From assembly GCA_947445425.1 (NCBI GenBank), contig CANFFA010000198.1:1-5369 (forward strand): a stretch of DNA of 5,369 nucleotides, given 5' to 3'. Below the pieces are notes generated by a model. That model searched no databases, was not told the DNA's origin, and saw nothing but the letters and a program-made list of their open reading frames with translations. Made by a program: the position numbers and the translations under genes. Source of the stretch: Paludibacteraceae bacterium. GTDB lineage: Bacteria; Bacteroidota; Bacteroidia; Bacteroidales; Paludibacteraceae. Below are positions 1 through 5,369 of this stretch, one piece after another. Position 1 is the first letter of the stretch. The number at the start of each line of letters is the position of its first letter.

Positions 1-2
1 AG

Positions 3-122
3 GGGTATCTTGAAGAATATCATTTTAGATACAATAGACGTAATAATTTGGACACAATCTTCGATACACTCATTAAAAGAATGGTAAAATATAAACCAAA
101 GCGTCTAAATTCGGGTGAATAA
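3..122 (+). CDS. IS1595-family (ISXO2-like) transposase, C-terminal end (5' part outside window)
   Basis: An open frame enters from the left edge and gives 39 residues before TAA at 120-122. It starts with YLEEYHFRYNRR and continues with DTIFDTLIKRMV. This aromatic/Arg-rich pattern followed by an amphipathic helix is what I know from the extreme C-terminus of ISXO2-like (IS1595 family) DDE transposases, where it follows the last catalytic residue. No catalytic residue lies in the window, so it cannot be told whether the full gene is intact. The element's right terminal repeat should lie shortly downstream, but it cannot be defined without the left end. Family assignment is by pattern recognition from a short stretch. 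Confidence 0.7.
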   Translation, partial: GYLEEYHFRYNRRNNLDTIFDTLIKRMVKYKPKRLNSGE

Positions 123-454
123 CTCTGCGGTCTAAGCGCCTATACCTATAGCAGAAATCAAATCCCAACGATTCGGTATTGAAGCAGAACTTTAACTGTC
201 TCCCTTTTGATAGCTCGTATCAATGGACCATGAAGATTATTTGAATTACAAGCGTCAAAATGAAATTGAATGTCTGTCCATTCTACCAGCAAGTCTTTAA
301 TCTTTGTTCTTTCGTCTAAAATGCGTCATTTCAAGCCTCACTAATTACTAGTTATTCGACGCAAATTACTACCCATTTCACAAAATATCCTCCGTGTAAA
401 TTCTATAAAATAGGCTTGTAGCATGAGAGTTGAGAGCAATCCTGACCATCATAC
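123..454. other. Intergenic region without a convincing gene
   Basis: About 330 bases between the IS1595-type transposase end and the long inverted repeat. All plus-strand frames are broken by frequent stops. The longest coherent open stretch is on the minus strand (158-325, 55 codons). It has no ATG, is preceded directly by a stop and resembles no family I can name with confidence, so it may be a gene remnant or chance. No tRNA-like or rRNA-like structure and no CRISPR-type repetition was seen. Part of this stretch presumably contains the right end of the IS1595-type element. Confidence 0.5.
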
Positions 455-535
455 TTTTTGAAAATACCCCCAAATAGGATTGAAAAAAAAAAATTCCACG
501 TTTTTTTTCAATCCTATTGGGGGTATTTTCAAAAA
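455..535. repeat. Long near-perfect inverted repeat (35-bp arms, 10-nt loop)
   Basis: The left arm (455-490) and right arm (501-535) are reverse complements over 35 bp, with a single extra A in the left arm within 472-474. From the outside in, the left arm reads TTTTTGAAAATACCCCC, then AATAGGATTG with the extra A, then a run of eight A; the loop is 491-500. The palindrome could extrude as a cruciform, or form a very stable hairpin in RNA. It ends 87 nt before the start codon of the secreted beta-helix gene. It is not a classical terminator in either direction, because A runs rather than T runs follow the stem on both strands. It could be a regulatory structure, a paired operator, or a small palindromic mobile repeat; the sequence alone does not decide. 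Confidence 0.9.
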
Positions 536-622
536 TCGGTGTCTTTACTATTATCAAACAAAATACTGTGATTTTACTGATCACTTTAAAAATAAAATTA
601 TTAACTAAAAAAACCAAGTAAA
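536..622 (+). promoter_or_regulatory. Leader / presumed promoter region of the beta-helix gene
   Basis: An AT-rich stretch of 87 nt between the inverted repeat and the start codon at 623. The last 20 bases are strongly A-rich, with no Shine-Dalgarno, as is usual in Bacteroidota, which supports the chosen start. I could not find a clean TTTG/TAnnTTTG promoter pair. A short dyad, GTGAT (568-572) with ATCAC (580-584), could be an operator half-site pair but is weak. The promoter call rests on position only. Confidence 0.3.
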
Positions 623-1240
623 ATGAAAAACAACTTTTCTATTCTTTTAATGGCTGTTTTATTCTGTAGCAGTCATGTCAGTCATGCACAGAGCGTACTA
701 GTTGTCGAACCTGGAATTGGAACCCTTAATAATGCCATCAATACGTATGGTGGTACAAAAATTTACCAACTCAAGGCAGGTGAATGGTATCAGTTAACTG
801 CAGTGATTCAGAATTTAGGTTATCATCTTCAAATTGTTGGGCAAGAACCAACTATTAAAGGTGGTTTGCCAGCAACTTTACAAACTGGTAATGCTGCTAC
901 TGGTGGTGCATTTGGAGTGATGTTTGATGCTAAGTCAGATATTACTTTGAGGAATATTTATTTAGTGAATTCCGATTTGAATAGTGTTGTGGGTACTAGC
1001 TTATTGAGCAATAGTGGTTCAAATGCCAGGACAGTTATTGATCGATGCATCATTGATCCTGTGAGCAGTGGGAATGCGATAACAATGAGTGGCGCAAATT
1101 CTAAGTTGTATTTTACAAATAATCTTTGCAATCGTCAAGGGCATCAATTAAATCCGAATGATGGCCATTTTTTTGTGGATGATAATCTTTCTGGAGCAGG
1201 CTTTGATACTATAATAGACGACATATATAATTACGCATAA
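623..1240 (+). CDS. N-terminal fragment of secreted beta-helix protein, truncated by IS630
   Basis: A 205-residue open frame. Residues 1-22 form a Sec signal peptide: basic start MKNN, hydrophobic core SILLMAVLF, and likely cleavage after A22 in VSHAQ. The mature part has short repeated strand-turn units (ITLRNIYLVNSDLN, RTVIDRCIIDP, KLYFTNNLCNR), typical of a right-handed parallel beta-helix as found in pectate-lyase-like and chondroitinase-B-like proteins. Native sequence ends at residue 197 (codon straddling the junction at 1211). The last eight residues and the TAA stop at 1238-1240 are read from the left end of the insertion sequence. The fragment could be exported to the periplasm, but it lacks half its helix and the T9SS signal, so it is probably unstable or inactive. 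The start is supported by the signal peptide and A-rich leader. Confidence 0.85.
   Translation: MKNNFSILLMAVLFCSSHVSHAQSVLVVEPGIGTLNNAINTYGGTKIYQLKAGEWYQLTAVIQNLGYHLQIVGQEPTIKGGLPATLQTGNAATGGAFGVMFDAKSDITLRNIYLVNSDLNSVVGTSLLSNSGSNARTVIDRCIIDPVSSGNAITMSGANSKLYFTNNLCNRQGHQLNPNDGHFFVDDNLSGAGFDTIIDDIYNYA
1210..1211. repeat. TA target-site duplication, left copy
   Basis: The dinucleotide TA directly precedes the left terminal repeat. IS630/Tc1-mariner elements insert at TA and duplicate it. The matching copy is at 2347-2348, and collapsing the two copies restores the host reading frame. Confidence 0.8.
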
Positions 1241-1242
1241 TT
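1212..1242 (+). repeat. IS630 left terminal inverted repeat
   Basis: It matches the reverse complement of 2316-2346 at 24 of 31 positions without gaps. Shared blocks are TAATA at the tip, CGAC, TATATAA and TAATT. It contains the TAA at 1238-1240 that terminates the interrupted host frame. Confidence 0.85.
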
Positions 1243-1246
1243 GTTG

Positions 1247-1254
1247 TATCTTTG
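1247..1254 (+). promoter_or_regulatory. Candidate -7 box for the transposase genes
   Basis: TATCTTTG matches the Bacteroidota -7 consensus TAnnTTTG exactly and lies 17 nt before the transposase ATG at 1272, implying a very short leader. No clear TTTG -33 element was found at the expected distance, which would fall inside the left terminal repeat, so this is a half-supported promoter. Confidence 0.4.
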
Positions 1255-1271
1255 CTAGCAAAATAACAGCT

Positions 1272-1790
1272 ATGCAAAAATTAGAATTAGAATCAGCCAA
1301 CGAAATACGCAAAATGATATTGTCCTACTTTAACAAAAACGAAGAGGCGAAATTCATACATCGCCTACATGGCATTTTATTAAAACTTGAAAATCAAGAT
1401 AATACTTGCGATACCATTGGTCGTATGTTTGGTCAATCACCAAGAAGTATTTCAAATTGGATAAAAAAAGTAAATGATGCTAAATCCATTGAGGTTTTGC
1501 GCGATTCAGAGAAAAGTGGACGAACACCAAAACTGGACGATACTCAAATGAGCCAAATAAAAGAAGTTCTTCAAAAAGAGCCTGAGTTAAGTGGTGTTAC
1601 TGCAAATATTTGGGATGGAAAAAGTCTATCATTCTATATTCAAAAGACCTATTCTATTGAGCTTGGAACACGTCAATGTCAACGATTATTTCATCAATTG
1701 GGCTTTAGTTTAAAAAGAGCTCGACCGACAGTATGCAAGTCTGATCCCGTAAAGAAAGAAGAATCCAAAAAAAACTTCAAGAAAAATTAG
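1272..1790 (+). CDS. IS630-family transposase, OrfA (DNA-binding part)
   Basis: 172 residues holding the N-terminal DNA-binding half of an IS630 transposase. A first helix-turn-helix lies at about residues 47-67 (DTIGRMFGQSPRSISNWIKK). It is followed by a basic linker GRTPKL (83-88) and a second winged/HTH segment at about 112-151, including WDGKSLSFYIQ and QCQRLFHQLGFSLKRARP. These should bind the terminal repeats. The frame overlaps OrfB by 46 nt (1745-1790). The A AAA AAC heptamer at 1769-1775 in the overlap would give a fused OrfAB of about 354 residues, the usual size for a whole IS630 transposase. Alone, OrfA lacks catalytic residues and could act as a regulator. The ATG at 1272 is the first in frame after the candidate -7 box. 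Confidence 0.9.
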   Translation: MQKLELESANEIRKMILSYFNKNEEAKFIHRLHGILLKLENQDNTCDTIGRMFGQSPRSISNWIKKVNDAKSIEVLRDSEKSGRTPKLDDTQMSQIKEVLQKEPELSGVTANIWDGKSLSFYIQKTYSIELGTRQCQRLFHQLGFSLKRARPTVCKSDPVKKEESKKNFKKN

Positions 1791-2335
1791 ATACTGGCGA
1801 CTATGAATTATTCTACGAGGATGAATGTCATTTCAAGCAAACGCTTTCTATCACAAGATCCTGGTTCTTAAAAGGCGTCTGTCCTGAAATTAAATCACCT
1901 GTTGACAGACACAAAATGAGCGTGTTTGGAGCAATGGGAGTGAGCGGACAGTTGATTTTCAAACAGTCGGATGTGTTTAATGCAGAGACATTTAATGAGT
2001 TTTTAATTCAGCTCGTTGTTTGTGCTTGCGTAGGCACTAAGTCAAATGGACAAAGAAAAAAGATATTGTTGGTTTTAGATAATGCAAGGTATCATCATGC
2101 AATTATCCTGCAGCCATGGCTTGAATCTATGAGTGATGTTATAGAGTTGTTTTTTCTACCTCCATACTCTCCAGATTTGAATGCTATCGAAATGCTATGG
2201 AAGAAAACTCGAAGAGCGGTTACTCACAATAGGTTTTTTGAAAATATCCAAACTCTCAAGTATGACCTAAGTCTGTATTGGTATCAGTTCTATCAACCAA
2301 ACGAAGATTTGAGAAAATTAACCGCATTTATATAA
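1745..2335 (+). CDS. IS630-family transposase, OrfB (DDE catalytic part, reached by -1 frameshift)
   Basis: The frame opens after a stop at 1742-1744 and is offset by -1 from OrfA. In OrfAB fusion numbering the catalytic triad is D184 in LFYEDECHF, D270 in LVLDNARYHH and E307 in the PPYSPDLNAIEMLW block, with 36 residues between the last Asp and the Glu. This is the DDE_3 superfamily nuclease fold of IS630/Tc1. An internal ATG at 1916 would give only 139 residues and would omit the first catalytic Asp, so an independent start there would not make a working enzyme. The TAA at 2333-2335 falls inside the right terminal repeat. I read it as the catalytic half of a frameshifted fusion, not as a broken gene; a chance frameshift mutation remains the alternative. 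Confidence 0.87.
   Translation, partial: SRKERRIQKKLQEKLDTGDYELFYEDECHFKQTLSITRSWFLKGVCPEIKSPVDRHKMSVFGAMGVSGQLIFKQSDVFNAETFNEFLIQLVVCACVGTKSNGQRKKILLVLDNARYHHAIILQPWLESMSDVIELFFLPPYSPDLNAIEMLWKKTRRAVTHNRFFENIQTLKYDLSLYWYQFYQPNEDLRKLTAFI
1769..1775 (+). other. Programmed -1 ribosomal frameshift site (A AAA AAC)
   Basis: Within an eight-A run (1767-1774) followed by C, the OrfA codons read AAA AAA AAC. The heptamer at 1769-1775 is therefore in the X XXY YYZ phase needed for -1 slippage. Slippage moves ribosomes into OrfB (next codon CTT at 1775), 15 nt before the OrfA stop at 1788-1790. I saw no obvious strong downstream stem or upstream Shine-Dalgarno-like stimulator. Confidence 0.7.
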
Positions 2336-2346
2336 GTCGCTTATTA
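2316..2346 (-). repeat. IS630 right terminal inverted repeat
   Basis: This is the reverse-complement partner of 1212-1242 (24/31 matches). It overlaps the last codons and the stop of OrfB, so the transposase coding sequence runs into the element's end. Confidence 0.85.
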
Positions 2347-2348
2347 TA
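2347..2348. repeat. TA target-site duplication, right copy
   Basis: A TA immediately outside the right terminal repeat, matching 1210-1211. The local sequence is TATATA, so the tip alone could be placed in more than one register. Only this register restores an open host frame. Confidence 0.78.
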
Positions 2349-3511
2349 TATTAGTTCAAAATAACACTTTTGTTTGTATGGGAACCAATATGCATGCTTC
2401 AGGTTTTGGGCTACATAAAAATAATTTTAGTAAATGGGATCACAACACCTTTGTAGAGCAAAAAAGTCAGATTGACTGGTGTATTTTCGAAAATGAGTAC
2501 TACTGGACAAATAACTTGATGTTTGATATGCAAACACAACCTTGGACAAAGTCCTGGGAGCCGATGCCAGGATCCAAAAAAGCTCATCCTAAGGTTTGTA
2601 TGATTTATGCAGATACTATTTCAGGAGAAGTATTGCCTTCAAAAAGAGTTCAGTTTGTTGAATATAATATGCATTATCGCAATCCGAAATTTTATACCAT
2701 GCTGAATGACCTCAATGTACAAGGTAAAATTGACAATAAAATAGTACTAAACTATATGCCGCTTATCTACACTAAGGATTCGGCTGCAGTTTCAAGAGAA
2801 GCCAATATATTCGATAATTCAGTAGGATTTCCATATTGGAATGCAGGCAATAATACCGAAAATACTGACCCACAATGGGCTGATGCACGCATTTACACCA
2901 TGTCAGATAATTTTGTGAAATGGACAAAACCAGCTACAATGGTGCATGCTATGAATTATGCGGCCGATAAAGTGCCACTCGTTTCTTCTTGGACACAATA
3001 TTTTTGGGATCCAGACGGGGATGTTTCAAATAACTTGACTTGGCCTCTATTTAATGGAGTATATAATAACCCTGCATTGTTAATTGGATCAATAGAAGGC
3101 TTACCATTGGGTGACTTAAACTGGTATCCTGAATCGAAAGCGTTGTGGGAGAAAAATAAGACTAGAATTGATGATCACATGAGAAATGCAATTGAAGGCA
3201 AATTGAATCTGCTTACAGGATTTAACTCAATTAATATTTCTGAAATCAAAACGGCTTGTTACCCCAATCCTTTCTCGAGCGAATTAACAATTAGCTATAC
3301 TGTTAAAGATCCAGCCATAGTTAAATTAACTATTCTATCGTTAACTGGACGAACAGTTATTGAATTAGTGAATCAATCAGAATTAGCTGGTGACTATAAA
3401 GTTAAATGGAACGGAACAAATTTCGAAGGTGCTTCTATACCAAATGGAATTTATCTTTATAGACTTCAGATAGGCAATGAAATAGTCGGCAGTCGTATTG
3501 TGAAAAATTAG
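2349..3511 (+). CDS. C-terminal fragment of beta-helix protein with T9SS type A sorting domain
   Basis: This is the downstream part of the interrupted gene. Host sequence resumes at 2349, and the first in-frame ATG is 2378, which would give a 377-residue product equal to residues 207-583 of the rebuilt protein. The first part continues the beta-helix (HNTFVEQ, IFENEYYWTNNLMFD). A long, Trp/Tyr-rich region follows, ending near PLGDLNWYPE, a tail motif I associate with Bacteroidota secreted beta-helix proteins but cannot tie to an activity. The final 86 residues are a T9SS type A sorting domain: YPNPF start, LTISYTV and VKLTILSLTGR strands, IPNGIYLYRL, and a basic IVKN end. The fragment has no signal peptide, so even if translated from 2378 it could not reach the T9SS. 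The ATG at 2378 is an internal Met, not the natural start. Confidence 0.85.
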
Positions 3512-3524
3512 CAACATAGTTTTA

Positions 3525-3573
3525 CATCACCGGAAGATTGACCAATGTGGTTGACTTCCGGAGATGATTTTTT
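3525..3573 (+). terminator. Rho-independent terminator after the beta-helix gene
   Basis: The outer stem pairs CATC (3525-3528) with GATG (3563-3566). The GC-rich core pairs CCGGAAG (3530-3536) with CTTCCGG (3555-3561), and a further ACCA/TGGT pairing closes the apex. A run of six T (3568-3573) follows. It lies 13 nt after the TAG at 3509-3511. The plus strand has the T-run and the opposite strand does not, so it acts mainly in the direction of these genes. It implies that the rhamnosidase gene has its own promoter or depends on partial readthrough. Confidence 0.85.
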
Positions 3574-3655
3574 GAAAAATGGAGGCTCTGTGATGGTAAT
3601 CTTTTAGCAAGTCTTCAACTAGAGTGTAAGAAATTAAACAACCAACGCTATTTGT

Positions 3656-5369
3656 ATGAATTCGCATAAAATCACGTATCTCACCATCCTGTTTTCGATA
3701 TTCTCAGGCTTATGTAATGCCCAAAAAACCAATAATCAGAAGCCGGATGTTTTTTCGAGAATCTACCTTACACCTAAAAGTGTTGTTTGGCAATCGGACA
3801 CTTCAGGGAAATATATAGTCAATTCACAGAAACTGTTGGAGGAAGGTAATGGCCAAGCCGATCTATTAGGTTCTAATTTATGTGTTGTAAAAGGTGGTGA
3901 TAGAATAAATAGTGCTATTCTACTTGATTTCGGAAAAGAATTGCATGGTGGTATTCAGGTAGTAACAGGTATGCATGCCGAAAATTCACCAGTTAGAGTA
4001 AAGATCACTTTGGGCGAATCGGTGAGTGAAGCCATGAGTGAAGTGGAAAGATCATCTGCTACGAACGACCATGCCATACGAGAATATGTTTTATCATTGC
4101 CTTGGCTGGGAACTATAGAAATTGGAAACAGTGGTTTCCGTTTTGCAAAAATAGAATTGCTTGACCAAAAAAGAGAACTGAAATTAAAAGAAGTGAGAGC
4201 TATAGCTGTTCAACGGGATATTCCGTGGTTGGGCTCGTTTAAATCGAGCGATGAACGATTAAACCAAATTTGGCAAACTGGTGCCTATACGGTTTATTTG
4301 AATATGCAGAACTTTTTGTGGGATGGTATCAAACGTGACCGATTGGTTTGGGTGGGCGATATGCATCCTGAAATTATGACCATGCTTTCTGTATTTGGAT
4401 ACAATGAAGTGGTACCCAAAAGTTTAGATTTAATTCGTGATATTACCAAATTGCCGGAATACATGAATGGAATCAGTTCTTATTCTATGTGGTGGATATT
4501 GATTCAATATCAATGGTATATGAATAATGGTGATTTGAGATATTTGGATAAAAACAAGGATTTTATTTTCGCCATTCTCGATTTATTTAAGAAAAAAATC
4601 GGTGCAGATGGAAAAGAGAATATGGAAGGTATGCGCTTTCTTGATTGGCCAACAAGCCCCAATAAAGAAGCCATTCATGCGGGATTACAATCGATGATGG
4701 TAATGACTTTTGATGCTGGTAAAAAAATTGCCACTGCCTTAAAAGATAAAGAGAGGGAAAATGATTTTTCCCAAACCATTCAGCTACTTAAAAAGCACAT
4801 TCCAGATCCAAATAACAACAAATCTGGTGCTGCCTTGTTGGCTTTGTCGGGATTAGAAGATGCCAAAAAGATTAATGATACTTTTTTGGCGGTAAACCCT
4901 ACCGAAGGTGTATCTACTTTTTACGGATACTACGTACTTCAGGCACGGGCCATGGCAGGAGATTATGAGGGTTCTATCAATTTAATCCGTAAATACTGGG
5001 GTGGAATGCTTGAGCTTGGCGCGACCACTTTTTGGGAGGATTTTGATCTGAAATGGTTAGAAAATGCTGGTCGTATTGATGAAATAACACCCCCAGGAAA
5101 AGTGGATGTACATGCTCAATATGGTAATTATTGCTATAAAGGTTTGCGCAACAGCTTTTGTCACGGATGGGCATCAGGCTCAACGGCTTGGCTCTCTGAA
5201 CATGTGCTGGGGATTACTATTCTTGAAGCGGGTTGTCGAAAAGTAAGAATAGAACCTCATTTGGGAGATTTGAAATGGGTAGAAGGTACATATCCAACTC
5301 CACTGGGAATTATTGCCGTAAGGCATGAGAAACGAAGTGACGGCACTCTAAAGTCAACAATTAATGTGC
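3656..5369 (+). CDS. GH78-type alpha-L-rhamnosidase, secreted (3' end outside window)
   Basis: An open frame of 571 codons runs off the right edge. Residues 1-22 form a signal peptide (ITYLTILFSIFSGLCNA, likely cleaved before Q23); C20 is not in a good lipobox, so export to the periplasm is favoured. An N-terminal beta-sandwich region (about 30-190, with LDFGKELHGGIQV) is followed by the (alpha/alpha)6 catalytic domain. That domain opens with SFKSSDERLNQIW at 194 and carries WDGIKRDRLVWVGD at 222-235 (acidic D223, D228, D235). It also has TTFWEDFD with E461, aligned by pattern with the family's general base, and SFCHGWASGSTAWL with H503. A C-terminal beta domain has begun (VRIEPHLGDLKWVEGTYPTPLG), so probably only a short tail is missing. 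It should release terminal alpha-L-rhamnose from glycans. The 144-nt gap upstream contains the terminator, and no clear promoter was seen. Confidence 0.88.
   Translation, partial: MNSHKITYLTILFSIFSGLCNAQKTNNQKPDVFSRIYLTPKSVVWQSDTSGKYIVNSQKLLEEGNGQADLLGSNLCVVKGGDRINSAILLDFGKELHGGIQVVTGMHAENSPVRVKITLGESVSEAMSEVERSSATNDHAIREYVLSLPWLGTIEIGNSGFRFAKIELLDQKRELKLKEVRAIAVQRDIPWLGSFKSSDERLNQIWQTGAYTVYLNMQNFLWDGIKRDRLVWVGDMHPEIMTMLSVFGYNEVVPKSLDLIRDITKLPEYMNGISSYSMWWILIQYQWYMNNGDLRYLDKNKDFIFAILDLFKKKIGADGKENMEGMRFLDWPTSPNKEAIHAGLQSMMVMTFDAGKKIATALKDKERENDFSQTIQLLKKHIPDPNNNKSGAALLALSGLEDAKKINDTFLAVNPTEGVSTFYGYYVLQARAMAGDYEGSINLIRKYWGGMLELGATTFWEDFDLKWLENAGRIDEITPPGKVDVHAQYGNYCYKGLRNSFCHGWASGSTAWLSEHVLGITILEAGCRKVRIEPHLGDLKWVEGTYPTPLGIIAVRHEKRSDGTLKSTINV

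Larger units (their letters stand above)
1212..2346 (+). mobile_element. Complete IS630-family insertion sequence (1135 bp)
   Basis: The element is bounded by TA duplications (1210-1211, 2347-2348) and carries imperfect 31-bp terminal inverted repeats, with two overlapping transposase frames filling almost the whole interior. The length, TA target, two-part helix-turn-helix plus DDE_3-type catalytic domain, and -1 frame organisation all fit the IS630 family (Tc1/mariner superfamily). Both frames appear intact and all three acidic residues are present, so it may be active. It lies in the same orientation as the gene it interrupts. The boundaries are fixed independently by the terminal repeat alignment and by restoration of the host frame. 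The IS name within the family cannot be given without a database search. Confidence 0.93.
623..3511 (+). pseudogene. Secreted parallel beta-helix protein with T9SS sorting domain, split by an IS630 element
   Basis: This is the whole host gene including the insertion. Removing 1212-2348 joins 623-1211 to 2349-3511 in one open frame of 584 codons, a 583-residue protein. The join rebuilds DTILVQNNTFVCMG around residues 195-208, a typical beta-helix rung with an asparagine step, which confirms that the two halves were one gene. Rebuilt domain order: signal peptide (about 1-22), right-handed beta-helix (about 30-260), a less recognisable region with a PLGDLNWYPE motif (about 449-458), and a T9SS type A sorting domain (about 498-583). 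The helix suggests polysaccharide binding or lysis, but no lyase family could be assigned. As sequenced, it should not yield a full-length exported product. Confidence 0.88.

Noticed and set aside
223..300. Short plus-strand open frame starting MDHEDYLNYK
   Set aside because: Only 25 codons, no resemblance to any family and no supporting translation signal; it overlaps the equally uncertain minus-strand stretch.
455..535. Inverted repeat as a rho-independent terminator
   Set aside because: On both strands the stem is followed by A residues, not a T-run, and no gene ends close by on either strand. The T/A runs are inside the stem.
378..617. 79-codon minus-strand open frame
   Set aside because: It runs straight through the long inverted repeat and its A/T runs, has low-complexity composition (many Phe, Ile and Lys) and no family resemblance. 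It is best explained as chance openness in AT-rich intergenic DNA.
1916..2335. Independent 139-residue gene starting at ATG 1916
   Set aside because: The same frame is open back to 1745 and encodes the first catalytic Asp (LFYEDECHF) upstream of this Met, so 1916 is an internal codon of the frameshifted transposase.
3656..3721. Lipoprotein signal on the rhamnosidase (Cys at residue 20)
   Set aside because: The residues before the Cys (S-G-L) do not fit the lipobox, which requires a small residue at -1. Cleavage at NA-Q by signal peptidase I fits better.
4977..5183. 68-codon minus-strand open frame
   Set aside because: It lies wholly inside, and antisense to, the conserved catalytic region of the rhamnosidase gene, so it is a shadow frame.

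Overview
The window looks like a low-GC Bacteroidota chromosome. The signs are A-rich translation starts with no clear Shine-Dalgarno, a C-terminal type IX secretion (T9SS) type A sorting domain, a TAnnTTTG-type -7 box, and carbohydrate-active enzymes with signal peptides. Nothing seen fixes the genus.

Layout. Positions 3-122 are the C-terminal end of an IS1595-family (ISXO2-like) transposase that enters from outside the window. Positions 123-622 carry no convincing gene. Their main feature is a very long, nearly perfect inverted repeat (455-535), 87 nt upstream of the next start codon. At 623 begins a gene for a secreted parallel beta-helix protein, and a complete IS630-family insertion sequence (1212-2346) splits it in two. 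The rest of the gene resumes at 2349 and ends at 3511 with the T9SS sorting domain. A strong hairpin plus T-run (3525-3573) closes the gene. From 3656 to the end of the window runs a signal-peptide-bearing GH78-type alpha-L-rhamnosidase, open at its 3' end.

Key reconstruction. Removing 1212-2348 (1137 bp: the element plus one copy of its TA target duplication) joins the two halves in frame into one 583-residue protein with a signal peptide, an unbroken beta-helix and a C-terminal sorting domain. The element looks intact: 31-bp imperfect terminal inverted repeats, a TA target duplication, and two overlapping transposase frames with all three DDE residues. The frames are joined by a correctly phased A AAA AAC slippery heptamer, which suggests a programmed -1 frameshift. 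Neither half of the host gene shows decay, so the insertion looks recent.

How the genes fit together. A secreted beta-helix protein (a fold common among polysaccharide lyases and pectinolytic enzymes) next to an alpha-L-rhamnosidase suggests part of a locus for degrading a rhamnose-containing glycan such as rhamnogalacturonan. The substrate is inference from context. In the sequenced allele the beta-helix protein is probably inactivated, because the N-terminal half has the signal peptide but no sorting domain and the C-terminal half the reverse.
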